Assembly (NCBI GenBank): GCA_963662905.2
Contig: CAXXFD010000003.1
Coordinates: 1,302,001-1,366,000, forward strand
Reading direction: 5' to 3'
Source of the DNA: G963662905 sp963662905
GTDB taxonomy: Bacteria > Bacteroidota > Bacteroidia > Bacteroidales > WRLA01
DNA length: 64,000 bases
Shown: positions 35,602 to 42,777 of the stretch, one piece after another
Layout of the letters: every line of letters starts with the position of its first letter
How positions within the stretch are numbered: position 1 is the stretch's first letter
The notes under the pieces: model-generated
Told to the model about the DNA's origin: nothing
Seen by the model: only the letters and a program-made list of their open reading frames with translations
Databases searched by the model: none
Translations under genes and position numbers: made by a program

Positions 35602-36279
35602 ATGACAACTGCCGCATATCTCAGCCAATGCATTCTTTTTAAGGGATTAAAGGAGCATGAAATCGAACTTCTTTTGAATCAACTCCATTATCAGGAAAAG
35701 AGTTTTAAAAGAGAATCCCTCATTGCACAAAGCGGAGATGAAACCACCGCCCAGATGATTCTTTTGAGCGGCAGTGTACGCGGTGAAATGATGGACTTCA
35801 ATGGAAAAGCGATAAAAATTGAAGATATAAAAGCCATACGTATGCTTGCTCCGGCATTTTTGTTTGGGAAGCAAAACCATTATCCGGTTTCCATTATTGC
35901 CAATAAAGAAAGCCGGGTTCTCAATATCCCAAAAAATGATTTCCTGCAGTTGCTTGGGGCCAACGAGCTGATTTTAAAGAATTACCTGGATAATATTTCC
36001 AGCCGCGCCCAATTTTTATCCGAAAAAATCAAATTCCTGTTTTTCCAGAACATCAAGGGGAAACTGGCACATTATTACCTGACAAAAAGCAGGGAGACCC
36101 GGTCACGAACCCTAAAAATGGAAAGTTCGCAGGAACAATTGGCTGTACTTTTTGGCGTTAGCCGTCCGGCATTGGCGCGGAGTATCAAAGAATTGCGCGA
36201 AGAAAAAATTATTGAAGCTCAAGGCAAGGAAATCCGGATTCTCAACATAGAAGCTTTAAAAGCGCTGGTTAAAGAATAG
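35602..36279 (+). CDS. Crp/Fnr-family transcriptional regulator
   Basis: The 225-residue protein has an N-terminal cyclic-nucleotide-binding-like sensor domain (about 10-130), a dimerisation helix, and a C-terminal HTH (about 150-210, SSQEQLAVLFGVSRPALARSIKEL). There is no N-terminal Cys cluster as in FNR, so it is not an Fe-S FNR; an HcpR-like haem sensor of nitrosative stress is one possibility. It is divergent from the ferredoxin-like gene, with a matching palindrome in between, and probably controls that gene and itself. It ends 2 nt before the convergent PAP2 gene. Confidence 0.85.
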   Translation: MTTAAYLSQCILFKGLKEHEIELLLNQLHYQEKSFKRESLIAQSGDETTAQMILLSGSVRGEMMDFNGKAIKIEDIKAIRMLAPAFLFGKQNHYPVSIIANKESRVLNIPKNDFLQLLGANELILKNYLDNISSRAQFLSEKIKFLFFQNIKGKLAHYYLTKSRETRSRTLKMESSQEQLAVLFGVSRPALARSIKELREEKIIEAQGKEIRILNIEALKALVKE

Positions 36280-36281
36280 TC

Positions 36282-37133
36282 CTAACCGCCAATTTTATAA
36301 GTCATTACAATACCCGAACCTCCGCCGGGCATAATTGCCGGGGCAAAACTGAATTTCTTCTTTTCGGCATCCATTCTTCCTGAAGCACGTTTATGAACAA
36401 AACGGCCAATAGCATAGCCCAGAACAGAACCTGCAAGCACATCGGAAGCCCAGTGTTTATTGCCGTATATGCGCGAGATGGCCGTAAGCCCTGCCAGACC
36501 GTAGGCGATCCCTCCTACCCATTTATTTTCAGAATATTCAGAGGCTACAACGGCTGCAACAGCAAAAGACAAGGAAGAGTGGCCGGAAGGAAAGGACAAA
36601 AAATCCGTGCTCAATGAAGGGCCGTCCCAGATATAAGCATCCGGAGGCTGGTGTTCGTTGGGACGGTGACGATGAAACATCATTTTAAAGCCGCCTGTAA
36701 AGACCGTGGTGACCATAAATGCCCGGAAAGCTGTTAGTGTTGTGAATGCAAGCCTGTCTTTTTTGGCAATACGTGCAGCAGTATAGGTAAGTCCCATGGC
36801 TGGCAGCACATATTGAAACGACCACATATCATTCAATAAATTCTCACTTTGCTGTGTGATAAATGGCGAATCATGATCAAGCAAAAAAGTATGGATATCC
36901 TCATCAAAAACCATCAATCCGCCGGTTACCGCTGCAAAGCCCCCAAATTTCATCCATGATCTGCCGTCCCATTTTAACGGAGCCAGACCCGTTTGAATAA
37001 AATCGCCACCAAAATCCTGAAACCATTGCCCGTTAATCCGCACCGGATAGCGCACAGCACTGTCCTGAGCTTTTGCTGCTGAAACTGTGAACAAGAGCAA
37101 AAAGGCCAATAAAAACAAATCCTTTATCCTCAT
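36282..37133 (-). CDS. PAP2-superfamily lipid phosphatase
   Basis: The 283-residue protein has a signal peptide (about 1-22, ...VSAAKAQ), several hydrophobic helices and the three phosphatase motifs: KMMFHRHRP (motif 1), FPSGHSS (motif 2) and SRIYGNKHWASD (motif 3). It probably removes phosphate from membrane lipids such as undecaprenyl diphosphate, phosphatidate or lipid A. Its ATG overlaps the stop of the MTH1187-family gene by 4 nt and it is the last gene of a four-gene cluster (DedA-like, aroE, MTH1187, PAP2). Confidence 0.9.
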   Translation of the reverse strand: MRIKDLFLLAFLLLFTVSAAKAQDSAVRYPVRINGQWFQDFGGDFIQTGLAPLKWDGRSWMKFGGFAAVTGGLMVFDEDIHTFLLDHDSPFITQQSENLLNDMWSFQYVLPAMGLTYTAARIAKKDRLAFTTLTAFRAFMVTTVFTGGFKMMFHRHRPNEHQPPDAYIWDGPSLSTDFLSFPSGHSSLSFAVAAVVASEYSENKWVGGIAYGLAGLTAISRIYGNKHWASDVLAGSVLGYAIGRFVHKRASGRMDAEKKKFSFAPAIMPGGGSGIVMTYKIGG

Positions 37134-37441
37134 TTACTGACTTTCCCGATTTTTTCTTCGATGCTGGCCGGCTTTTTTTCCATGCGGTTTTTGCTGCCTT
37201 TGCGGATATCAAATTTCAGGCTGGAATACACGCGCTCGCAATCTTCTTCAAGCTGTGCATAGGATTCCCTGACCACTTCCAAAGCTTCATCCAGTGTTTC
37301 GGTTTCCACAATGGTTCCCATTGCAGTGAGTTTGTAGTCATATCCTTTATCGCGGATATGGGCAATGATGCGCTTCACATAATCGCTTACGCTTGCTCCC
37401 TTATCGGTTGGGAACATAGCAAATTCGAGCAATACTGACAT
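37130..37441 (-). CDS. MTH1187/YkoF-type thiamine-binding protein
   Basis: The 103-residue protein (LEFAMFPTDKGASVSDYVKRI near the N-terminus, YKLTAMGTIVETE in the middle) fits the MTH1187 (UPF0045) family of ferredoxin-fold tetramers that bind thiamine or its pyrimidine part. Its stop overlaps the PAP2 start by 4 nt. Confidence 0.8.
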   Translation of the reverse strand: MSVLLEFAMFPTDKGASVSDYVKRIIAHIRDKGYDYKLTAMGTIVETETLDEALEVVRESYAQLEEDCERVYSSLKFDIRKGSKNRMEKKPASIEEKIGKVSK

Positions 37442-37501
37442 AAATCTGTGAAATAATTGATGTTTGTGTCTCCAAAAATAACGTTAAAAAGGGAATAACG
37501 T

Positions 37502-38245
37502 TCAATGCTGCGATTTATTCCATATTTCCCATGATGCATCGGCCTGCAACTCCAGCATTTTCAAGCCATTTTCGGTTTGCGCTCCTTTTGCGGCCGCTTT
37601 TTGGAGAAATGCGGTCTGCTCCGGATTATACACCAGGTCAAAAAACAACTGATGACTGCCCGCCCCATCCCAGGGTAGATCTGGACAGCTTTCCGCATTG
37701 GGATACATTCCCAGTGGCGTGGTATTGATGATCAAATCAAAAGCGGTAAAAGCAGCCGCATCCAAAGTTTTATAGCTCAAGATATTGGCTGCTGGATTTC
37801 GGGAAAGCAAATGGCAGGAAATACCCAGTTTTTGCAAAACAAAAACCACGGCTTTCGATGCACCGCCTGTACCCAGTATCAGGGCTTTTTTTCGATGATG
37901 TCCGTTTTTCAGGCGCAAAGCCTGCTCAAAACCAAAAGCATCGGTATTAAAACCTTTGAATTTCCCTTCCGGGCTTTTTAGTATGCAGTTTACAGCACCA
38001 ATAGCTGATGCCGCATCATCAAGAAAATCCAGAAAAGGGATTACCGATTGTTTATAAGGAATCGTCACGTTCAGCCCAATGAGCCGGGGATGAGTTTTCC
38101 GGAGTTCAGGAAATTCCTGAATATTTTGTAAAGGAAACAGCCGGTAAGCATGATCATCAAGTCCCAAACGGCGGAACTTTTCAGTAAAATAAGCAGCCGA
38201 CCATGAATGTCCCAGCGGATATCCGATCAGGCCGAAAGTTTTCAT
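37502..38245 (-). CDS. aroE: Shikimate dehydrogenase
   Basis: The 247-residue enzyme reduces 3-dehydroshikimate to shikimate with NADPH. FGLIGYPLGHSWSA (3-16) binds shikimate, NVTIPYKQ carries the catalytic Lys near residue 66, TDAFGF the second substrate contact, and GTGGASKAV is the Rossmann loop. It starts 2 nt after the stop of the DedA-like gene. Other shikimate genes are not nearby. Confidence 0.95.
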   Translation of the reverse strand: MKTFGLIGYPLGHSWSAAYFTEKFRRLGLDDHAYRLFPLQNIQEFPELRKTHPRLIGLNVTIPYKQSVIPFLDFLDDAASAIGAVNCILKSPEGKFKGFNTDAFGFEQALRLKNGHHRKKALILGTGGASKAVVFVLQKLGISCHLLSRNPAANILSYKTLDAAAFTAFDLIINTTPLGMYPNAESCPDLPWDGAGSHQLFFDLVYNPEQTAFLQKAAAKGAQTENGLKMLELQADASWEIWNKSQH

Positions 38246-38247
38246 GC

Positions 38248-38862
38248 TTAAAAAAGATATTTGATCGCCACAAAACCACCAATTAAAAGAACAGTAAAGA
38301 GGATGGCGAGCAGGTTGAAGTATTTGTCGATGAACGCTTTAATGGATTCTCCGTATTTCCAGATGAGCCATGCCACGAGGAAGAAACGCCCGGCGCGTGA
38401 CACCAAAGAAGCAATGATTACCATAAAGATGTTCACGTTGAAAGCGCCTGCTGCGATGGTGAATACTTTAAAAGGAATAGGTGTAAATCCGGCGGTGAAA
38501 ACCACCCAGAAATTCCACTGTTCGTACAATGCCTGTACGCGGTCGAAAACTGCTGTGGTAAATCCGGGAATATTATCGAAAAAGAAATTGGCCACGGAAG
38601 AGAAGGAACCATCGGCGCCCCACCAAATGGCATAGCCGATATAATATCCGAAAATGGCCCCGGTAGCCGATCCGATGGTTGCATTGAGTGCATAGCGGAA
38701 GGCTTTGTTTTGCGCGCCCAGCACCAGCGCAATCAGCAGAGGATCGGGCGGAATAGGGAAAAATGATGCTTCGGCAAATGACAAAACAAAAAGCGCCACT
38801 GCACCATAAGGACTTTCTGCCCAGTGCAATACCCAATCGTATAATCTTCGGAAAATATTCAT
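38248..38862 (-). CDS. YqaA/DedA-family (SNARE-associated) membrane protein
   Basis: The 204-residue protein has about five hydrophobic segments and the YqaA pattern: ESPYGAVALFVLSFAEASFFPIPPDPLLIAL at the N-terminus (positions about 15-46), GYYIGYAIWWG, and RAGRFFLVAWLIWKYG near the C-terminus. DedA-like proteins act as lipid-carrier flippases or in membrane homeostasis; the exact role of the YqaA branch is not settled. It is the first gene of the aroE cluster. Confidence 0.88.
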   Translation of the reverse strand: MNIFRRLYDWVLHWAESPYGAVALFVLSFAEASFFPIPPDPLLIALVLGAQNKAFRYALNATIGSATGAIFGYYIGYAIWWGADGSFSSVANFFFDNIPGFTTAVFDRVQALYEQWNFWVVFTAGFTPIPFKVFTIAAGAFNVNIFMVIIASLVSRAGRFFLVAWLIWKYGESIKAFIDKYFNLLAILFTVLLIGGFVAIKYLF

Positions 38863-38966
38863 CAGCTTTTATTTTTGATCGGCAAATTACGAATAATCAA
38901 CTGTTTGAAATGCTCTGTTCCTATTAATTTTTCCTTCCAGACAGAAGGAGTCCTGCTTTCAGAATT

Positions 38967-40391
38967 TTATTGTTCATCTGTAAAATCCTCGCCTGCATAT
39001 TGATCCAGCAAATCCAGGAATGCCTCATTCTCAAGCAGACCGGCATCATAAACATAGGTTTCATGAAAGAGCCGGGCATTGATTTGCAGACCTTTTTCAA
39101 ATTCTGCAAGAGCTGTTGGAATATCCCCGTCAAGGGCCATGATTCCTGCAAGGCGAAAATGTATTAGCGCATGGGCCGGAAGATGGATTAAAGCCTCTTG
39201 CAGTGATGCGATTGCTTCTTCCGTTTTTTCCAGTTCCAGATAGGCAGCAGCACGCTCCAGCCAGGCGTCCGCATTTTCTTTTTCCAGAAAAATAACGCGG
39301 TTATAGGCTTCGACTGCTTTTTCAAAACGGTTGAGCCGCATTTGGAGGTCGCCCATCACAAACCAGTTATCCCCGGTATTGGGTTCCAGTTCAATTGCTT
39401 TTTCCACATATGGCAAAGCCTCTGACGGTCGGTCCATTTCTGCCAGGCAAACACCGATACCCAGCCAGGTATCTGACGAAAAGCTGTCGAGTTCGAGCGA
39501 TTTGCGGTAATTTTCCAGCGCATTGGCATAATCGCCCAGCTTTTCAAAGCACTCGCCCATATAGAAATAAGTGAGGTAGTCGCCGGGTTCGTATTTTGCA
39601 GAATCCCTGTACGATTCTATGGCCTCCTGAAAACGTCCGAGATTGGCCAGGCTGTTTGCACGGTTGAAAATGGATGAAGCATGTTCTTCATCAATGGCCA
39701 GGGCAAAATCATATGCTTCAATGGCTTCTTCCTGCTGGTCGAGGGCACTATAAGCCAAACCCAGATTAAACCAGCCAATGGTCGAAAAAGGGCGTTCATC
39801 GAGATAAGCCTTGTAAAAACCAATAGCATCGCTGTGCTTTTGCGCCATTTCGTAGCAAAAAGCCAGCTCGGTCAGTACCGATTCATTATCATAATCCAGC
39901 GCCAGTGATTTCTTCAGGTAATCGATTGCTTGTCCGTATTCGCCCAGCTTTTCATATTCGAGGGCAATGCTCGAAAAAGCTTCTTCCTGCACGTCTTCAT
40001 CGCTGAGCGATTTCATAAATTCAGCAATAGAAGCTTCGTTACGGTTGAGCTTGCTGTATATAGCGCCTTTGGTAAGAAATATTTCGGAATTTCCGGGTTC
40101 CAGCTGTTCGGCCTGAGAAAGGATGTTCAAAGCCTTGTCCTCTTTGTTCTCGGCAGAGAAAAGTTGTGCCTGTTTAATTTTCAGGCTAACATGAGAAGGA
40201 TAAATCTGCAATGCAAAGCGCAATGCCTGATTGGCGCGCGAAAGCATGTCATTATCAAGGTAATAGTTAATGATGCTTTCGAAATCTTCCACATCAAAGA
40301 AGTAGGATTCCTTCCGGTTCAGCATATCTTCATAGCGCCCCAGAAGCCCCCCGAATTCCTCCTCATCTATTGGACCATATTGTGTATTCAT
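38967..40391 (-). CDS. Tetratricopeptide repeat protein
   Basis: The 474-residue protein consists almost wholly of TPR units (about twelve; for example AIDYLKKSLALDYDN, AIGFYKAYLDERPFS, AIEAYDFALAIDEEH, ALENYRKSLELDSFS). There is no signal peptide, so it is a cytoplasmic protein-interaction scaffold. A -7 element TAATTTTG lies on the minus strand at 40425-40418, about 27 nt before the ATG. Partner unknown. Confidence 0.88.
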   Translation of the reverse strand: MNTQYGPIDEEEFGGLLGRYEDMLNRKESYFFDVEDFESIINYYLDNDMLSRANQALRFALQIYPSHVSLKIKQAQLFSAENKEDKALNILSQAEQLEPGNSEIFLTKGAIYSKLNRNEASIAEFMKSLSDEDVQEEAFSSIALEYEKLGEYGQAIDYLKKSLALDYDNESVLTELAFCYEMAQKHSDAIGFYKAYLDERPFSTIGWFNLGLAYSALDQQEEAIEAYDFALAIDEEHASSIFNRANSLANLGRFQEAIESYRDSAKYEPGDYLTYFYMGECFEKLGDYANALENYRKSLELDSFSSDTWLGIGVCLAEMDRPSEALPYVEKAIELEPNTGDNWFVMGDLQMRLNRFEKAVEAYNRVIFLEKENADAWLERAAAYLELEKTEEAIASLQEALIHLPAHALIHFRLAGIMALDGDIPTALAEFEKGLQINARLFHETYVYDAGLLENEAFLDLLDQYAGEDFTDEQ

Positions 40392-40775
40392 TCAGTGCTT
40401 TTAGCATGTTCACTCTGCAAAATTAATAAAATTGGATTGCAAAGCGCTTCTGTGAATAACTTTGGGATAAGTTAAAAGGACTTAAGCCTTTGGATTGCAG
40501 GGATTGAAAGCCAAAAAAATGCCGGCTCAAGAAAAATTCCATAAGAAAGCGAAGTACCTGCTTCCGGTCCTTCCTGCGCAACTTCAATTATGCTCCGATC
40601 CCAAAAGAAAGCCAAAACACGGATTAGAAAAACATTTCCCTGAATTATTGCAGAAACTTTTACTGCCGCTTCAGGCTTGTTTTCCCTTCCCAAAAGATGT
40701 TTGGCAGAAAATACTGCGCAAATTGATTCGAGAATATATTTGTACGCCGGTTTTTCCAGGTCAATCCGTGGGACC
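40392..40775. other. Intergenic region at the edge of the accessory island
   Basis: Two overlapping opposite open frames (40495-40779 + and 40472-40693 -) have no start signals or recognisable motifs, and neither looks like a gene. The stretch may be decayed sequence of the island border. The TPR promoter lies at its left edge. Confidence 0.5.
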
Positions 40776-40839
40776 CTGACCCGATGATTCGGGTTTTCGG
40801 CTATGGCCGGAAAAGGATGCTTATTTGTTGCCGCCAGTA
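40776..40839. repeat. Copy A of a hairpin-bearing repeat bounding the hipBST module
   Basis: The first 56 nt match copy B (42688-42743) with few mismatches; both contain ACCCGA-TGAT-TCGGGT followed by TTTT (here 40779-40794) and GGAAAAGGATG. The last 14 nt (40826-40839) are an inverted match, 13 of 14, to 42622-42635 (core GTTGCCGCC / GGCGGCAAC). The left half of the unit seen in copy B is absent here. Confidence 0.75.
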
Positions 40840-40841
40840 CT

Positions 40842-41828
40842 TCATTGTTTCTTAAGATTTTTTAATCGAGTTTGATAAGACTGAAAATAGTTTCTTTGTG
40901 TTTTTTCATCTAAAAATGAAGAAAAGGTCAGTTGTTCTACCAAATCAGACTGGTTAAACATTGTATTTATTATGTCATTGTATATTAATTCACTAATTCC
41001 TGCTTTTTCTGACAATGTTTTAATCTGTGAAATGATTTTTCCATGGGCTAAGCTTTTGGGTAAAAGTCCATCTTCTAAAGCAAAATCTTTATCTTCAATA
41101 TGTATCCTGCTATTTACCAAGTCGTAAGCGGGACTTAACTTAAAGTCGCCCATTGGGGTTTCTATTAAAGAGAAGTTCTTGAAATGGGCATCGCCGTTTG
41201 AGAACAAATAATTAAAGATGATTATTTTTAAAAGTTTGGGAGCCTCTAAAAGGTATGCAGGAACAAATTTCTTTAAAATTTGGAATAATTCATAGTAATT
41301 TCCAGTGTACTTATAATGTTCTCCATGTGTTTGTGGTGTTCTTCCCGAAAGTGAAGCAAAGTCTTCTTGTGCTCGTTTAGAGCCATCTTCTTTTAAGTCA
41401 AACCTTTTTGTTATATACGCAGGAGAACCATTTTTGAAAAATATTATTGCGTTTTCAGCGGTTTCTATTCCATAAGCTTGTTTTGCAATCTGCATTGTCA
41501 AATGCTCGTTAGCCGGCATACATTCCGGTCTTTTTCCAGCACTTGGAATAGGTTTTAGAATGTACTCTCCTTGTTCCCCTTCGTTAACCAGGCGCAGTTT
41601 GTTTTTGTCGAGTAATACGGAAAACTTTTCCTGCACACCAGAAATAGACATATGTTTTCGATTATCATCAAACAATTCATCCGTTTCCGGGTTCGTTGTT
41701 GGTGCATCATAAGGTAATATATGATTCACCTTTTTCCCTTTAAACACTTTAGACAGACAAGCCCTGCTATAAGTATCATGTCCCTTAGTTAATGTTCCAG
41801 GGCAATATTTAATGTCATCCAAATTCAT
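40842..41828 (-). CDS. hipT: HipT: HipA-type kinase toxin lacking the N-terminal subdomain
   Basis: The 328-residue protein is the kinase body of HipA. It shows SISGVQEKFSVLL (Ser 61 and 63 in the autophosphorylated SxS loop), ILKPIP with the ATP-contacting Lys near 92, FSNGDAHFKNFSLI with the catalytic Asp near 213, and LSPAYDLVNSR with the metal-binding Asp near 236. HipA enzymes phosphorylate aminoacyl-tRNA synthetases (GltX for HipA, TrpS for E. coli HipT) and stop translation. The N-terminal subdomain is encoded by the separate upstream gene, as in tripartite hipBST. The gap of 116 nt to hipS holds a palindrome. Confidence 0.85.
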   Translation of the reverse strand: MNLDDIKYCPGTLTKGHDTYSRACLSKVFKGKKVNHILPYDAPTTNPETDELFDDNRKHMSISGVQEKFSVLLDKNKLRLVNEGEQGEYILKPIPSAGKRPECMPANEHLTMQIAKQAYGIETAENAIIFFKNGSPAYITKRFDLKEDGSKRAQEDFASLSGRTPQTHGEHYKYTGNYYELFQILKKFVPAYLLEAPKLLKIIIFNYLFSNGDAHFKNFSLIETPMGDFKLSPAYDLVNSRIHIEDKDFALEDGLLPKSLAHGKIISQIKTLSEKAGISELIYNDIINTMFNQSDLVEQLTFSSFLDEKTQRNYFQSYQTRLKNLKKQ

Positions 41829-41868
41829 TCGTCTAAATTAATTATTTCCAAAGGTGACTCATAGCCTG

Positions 41869-41884
41869 CCCCGATTTATCGGGG
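41869..41884. repeat. Perfect hairpin between hipS and hipT
   Basis: CCCCGAT (41869-41875), TT, ATCGGGG (41878-41884). It resembles the CCCGA/TCGGG hairpin of the flanking repeats. No T run follows on either strand. Confidence 0.6.
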
Positions 41885-41944
41885 GACCTCGCATATAGCC
41901 ACTCGTGCTTGTGAAAAGGAACTTCCTGTGCTCGTTTCATATTA

Positions 41945-42268
41945 CTATTCAACTTTCAAAACTTTCACTGCACCTATATTATCGTTCTTTGCCGTTGTGA
42001 GAAGCAAGCCAAAATAATCATTTCTGTCTAAGCTGTTTAGCTTACAAACTACCTGTTTGTTTGAGCCCTCTGGCAACATATTATAAAAAAAAGGAAATAA
42101 AAACTCTGAATGATATTCTTGTTGTGACTTTGGGAATGTTAAACTAATAACAGGCTTGTTGTCATCGCTAATCCATGAATTATCATATTTAAAAGTAAAA
42201 GAACCGTTGTCATGTTGAATCAACATGCCTGCTTCTTGGTTTTTATACAGAATTCTTGCTTTCCTCAT
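41945..42268 (-). CDS. hipS: HipS: stand-alone HipA N-terminal subdomain
   Basis: The 107-residue protein matches the HipA N-terminal subdomain (couple_hipA): ILYKNQEAGMLIQHDNG, ISLTFPKSQQEY, FFYNMLPEGSNKQ and NDYFGLLLTTAKND. In the E. coli HipBST system this subunit is the antitoxin that binds and inhibits HipT. Its start overlaps the hipB end by 26 nt, which couples the two antitoxin genes. Confidence 0.85.
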   Translation of the reverse strand: MRKARILYKNQEAGMLIQHDNGSFTFKYDNSWISDDNKPVISLTFPKSQQEYHSEFLFPFFYNMLPEGSNKQVVCKLNSLDRNDYFGLLLTTAKNDNIGAVKVLKVE

Positions 42269-42479
42269 CGGTTATATTTGTTTTAACTTTTAAGCATATT
42301 TCCAATCCTAATACATCAGCTATTTTCTGAATAGTTTGTAAGGTAGGATTACCTTTACCACTTTCAAATTGTTTTAGCGTCCTTAAACCTACTCCTGAAA
42401 GCTTTGCCAAGTTCTCTTGATTGACTTTTAGGTTTTCTCTACGTCCTTTTATTGTGTTAATCAACTTTTCTAAGTGCAT
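42243..42479 (-). CDS. hipB: HipB-like XRE-family DNA-binding protein
   Basis: The 78-residue protein is one HTH domain (NLKVNQENLAKLSGVGLRT and FESGKGNPTLQTIQKIADVL) like HipB. It should bind palindromes in its own promoter; the repeated AAAGTGCA motifs at 42472-42600 are candidates. It is the first gene of hipB-hipS-hipT. Confidence 0.88.
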   Translation of the reverse strand: MHLEKLINTIKGRRENLKVNQENLAKLSGVGLRTLKQFESGKGNPTLQTIQKIADVLGLEICLKVKTNITDEESKNSV

Positions 42480-42498
42480 TATAAAGCTCTTTTGCCTG

Positions 42499-42553
42499 CA
42501 AAATTACTAAATAAATCAACTTTATCAAAAGAAAGTGCATTTATATGCACTTT
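42499..42553 (-). promoter_or_regulatory. hipBST promoter with palindromic operator
   Basis: On the minus strand, TTTG (42529-42526), exactly 19 nt, then TAATTTTG (42506-42499): a perfect promoter with a leader of about 15 nt. Directly upstream is the palindrome AAAGTGCAT-N4-ATGCACTTT (42532-42553). Half-site copies occur over the start codon (AAGTGCAT, 42472-42479) and at 42593-42600. HipB is the likely ligand. Confidence 0.65.
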
Positions 42554-42621
42554 TTAGATGGATCTCTTGTTAGCTATCTAAGAAAATTAGATAAAGTGCA
42601 GTAAACCGCACCTTCTTCCTG

Positions 42622-42750
42622 TATTGGCGGCAACAGTTAATTGTATGAGTAGTGGCAGATTGTGTGGTGATGGCTATTTCGGCCAGACTGACCCGATGAT
42701 TCGGGTTTTCGGCTATGGATGGAAAAGGATGTTTTATTGTTGGCAAAAGA
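42622..42750. repeat. Copy B of the hairpin-bearing repeat, full-length form
   Basis: The unit runs from TATTGGCGGCAACA (42622-42635), through about 50 nt not seen in copy A, to the shared part from CTGACCCGATGATTCGGG (42688) with hairpin ACCCGA/TCGGGT (42691-42706) and a degenerate right end TTGTTGGC. It separates hipBST from the 3' end of hsdR. Confidence 0.7.
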
Positions 42751-42777
42751 ATTTTTTTCCGTCTGTCAGCGTTGGCA

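Noticed and set aside
36282..36642. PAP2 motifs as a vanadium haloperoxidase
   Set aside because: Length, signal peptide and membrane segments fit a lipid phosphatase; the haloperoxidases are much longer.
40472..40779. Overlapping open frames on both strands left of the hip module
   Set aside because: Neither has a convincing start or family motif; possible decayed sequence.
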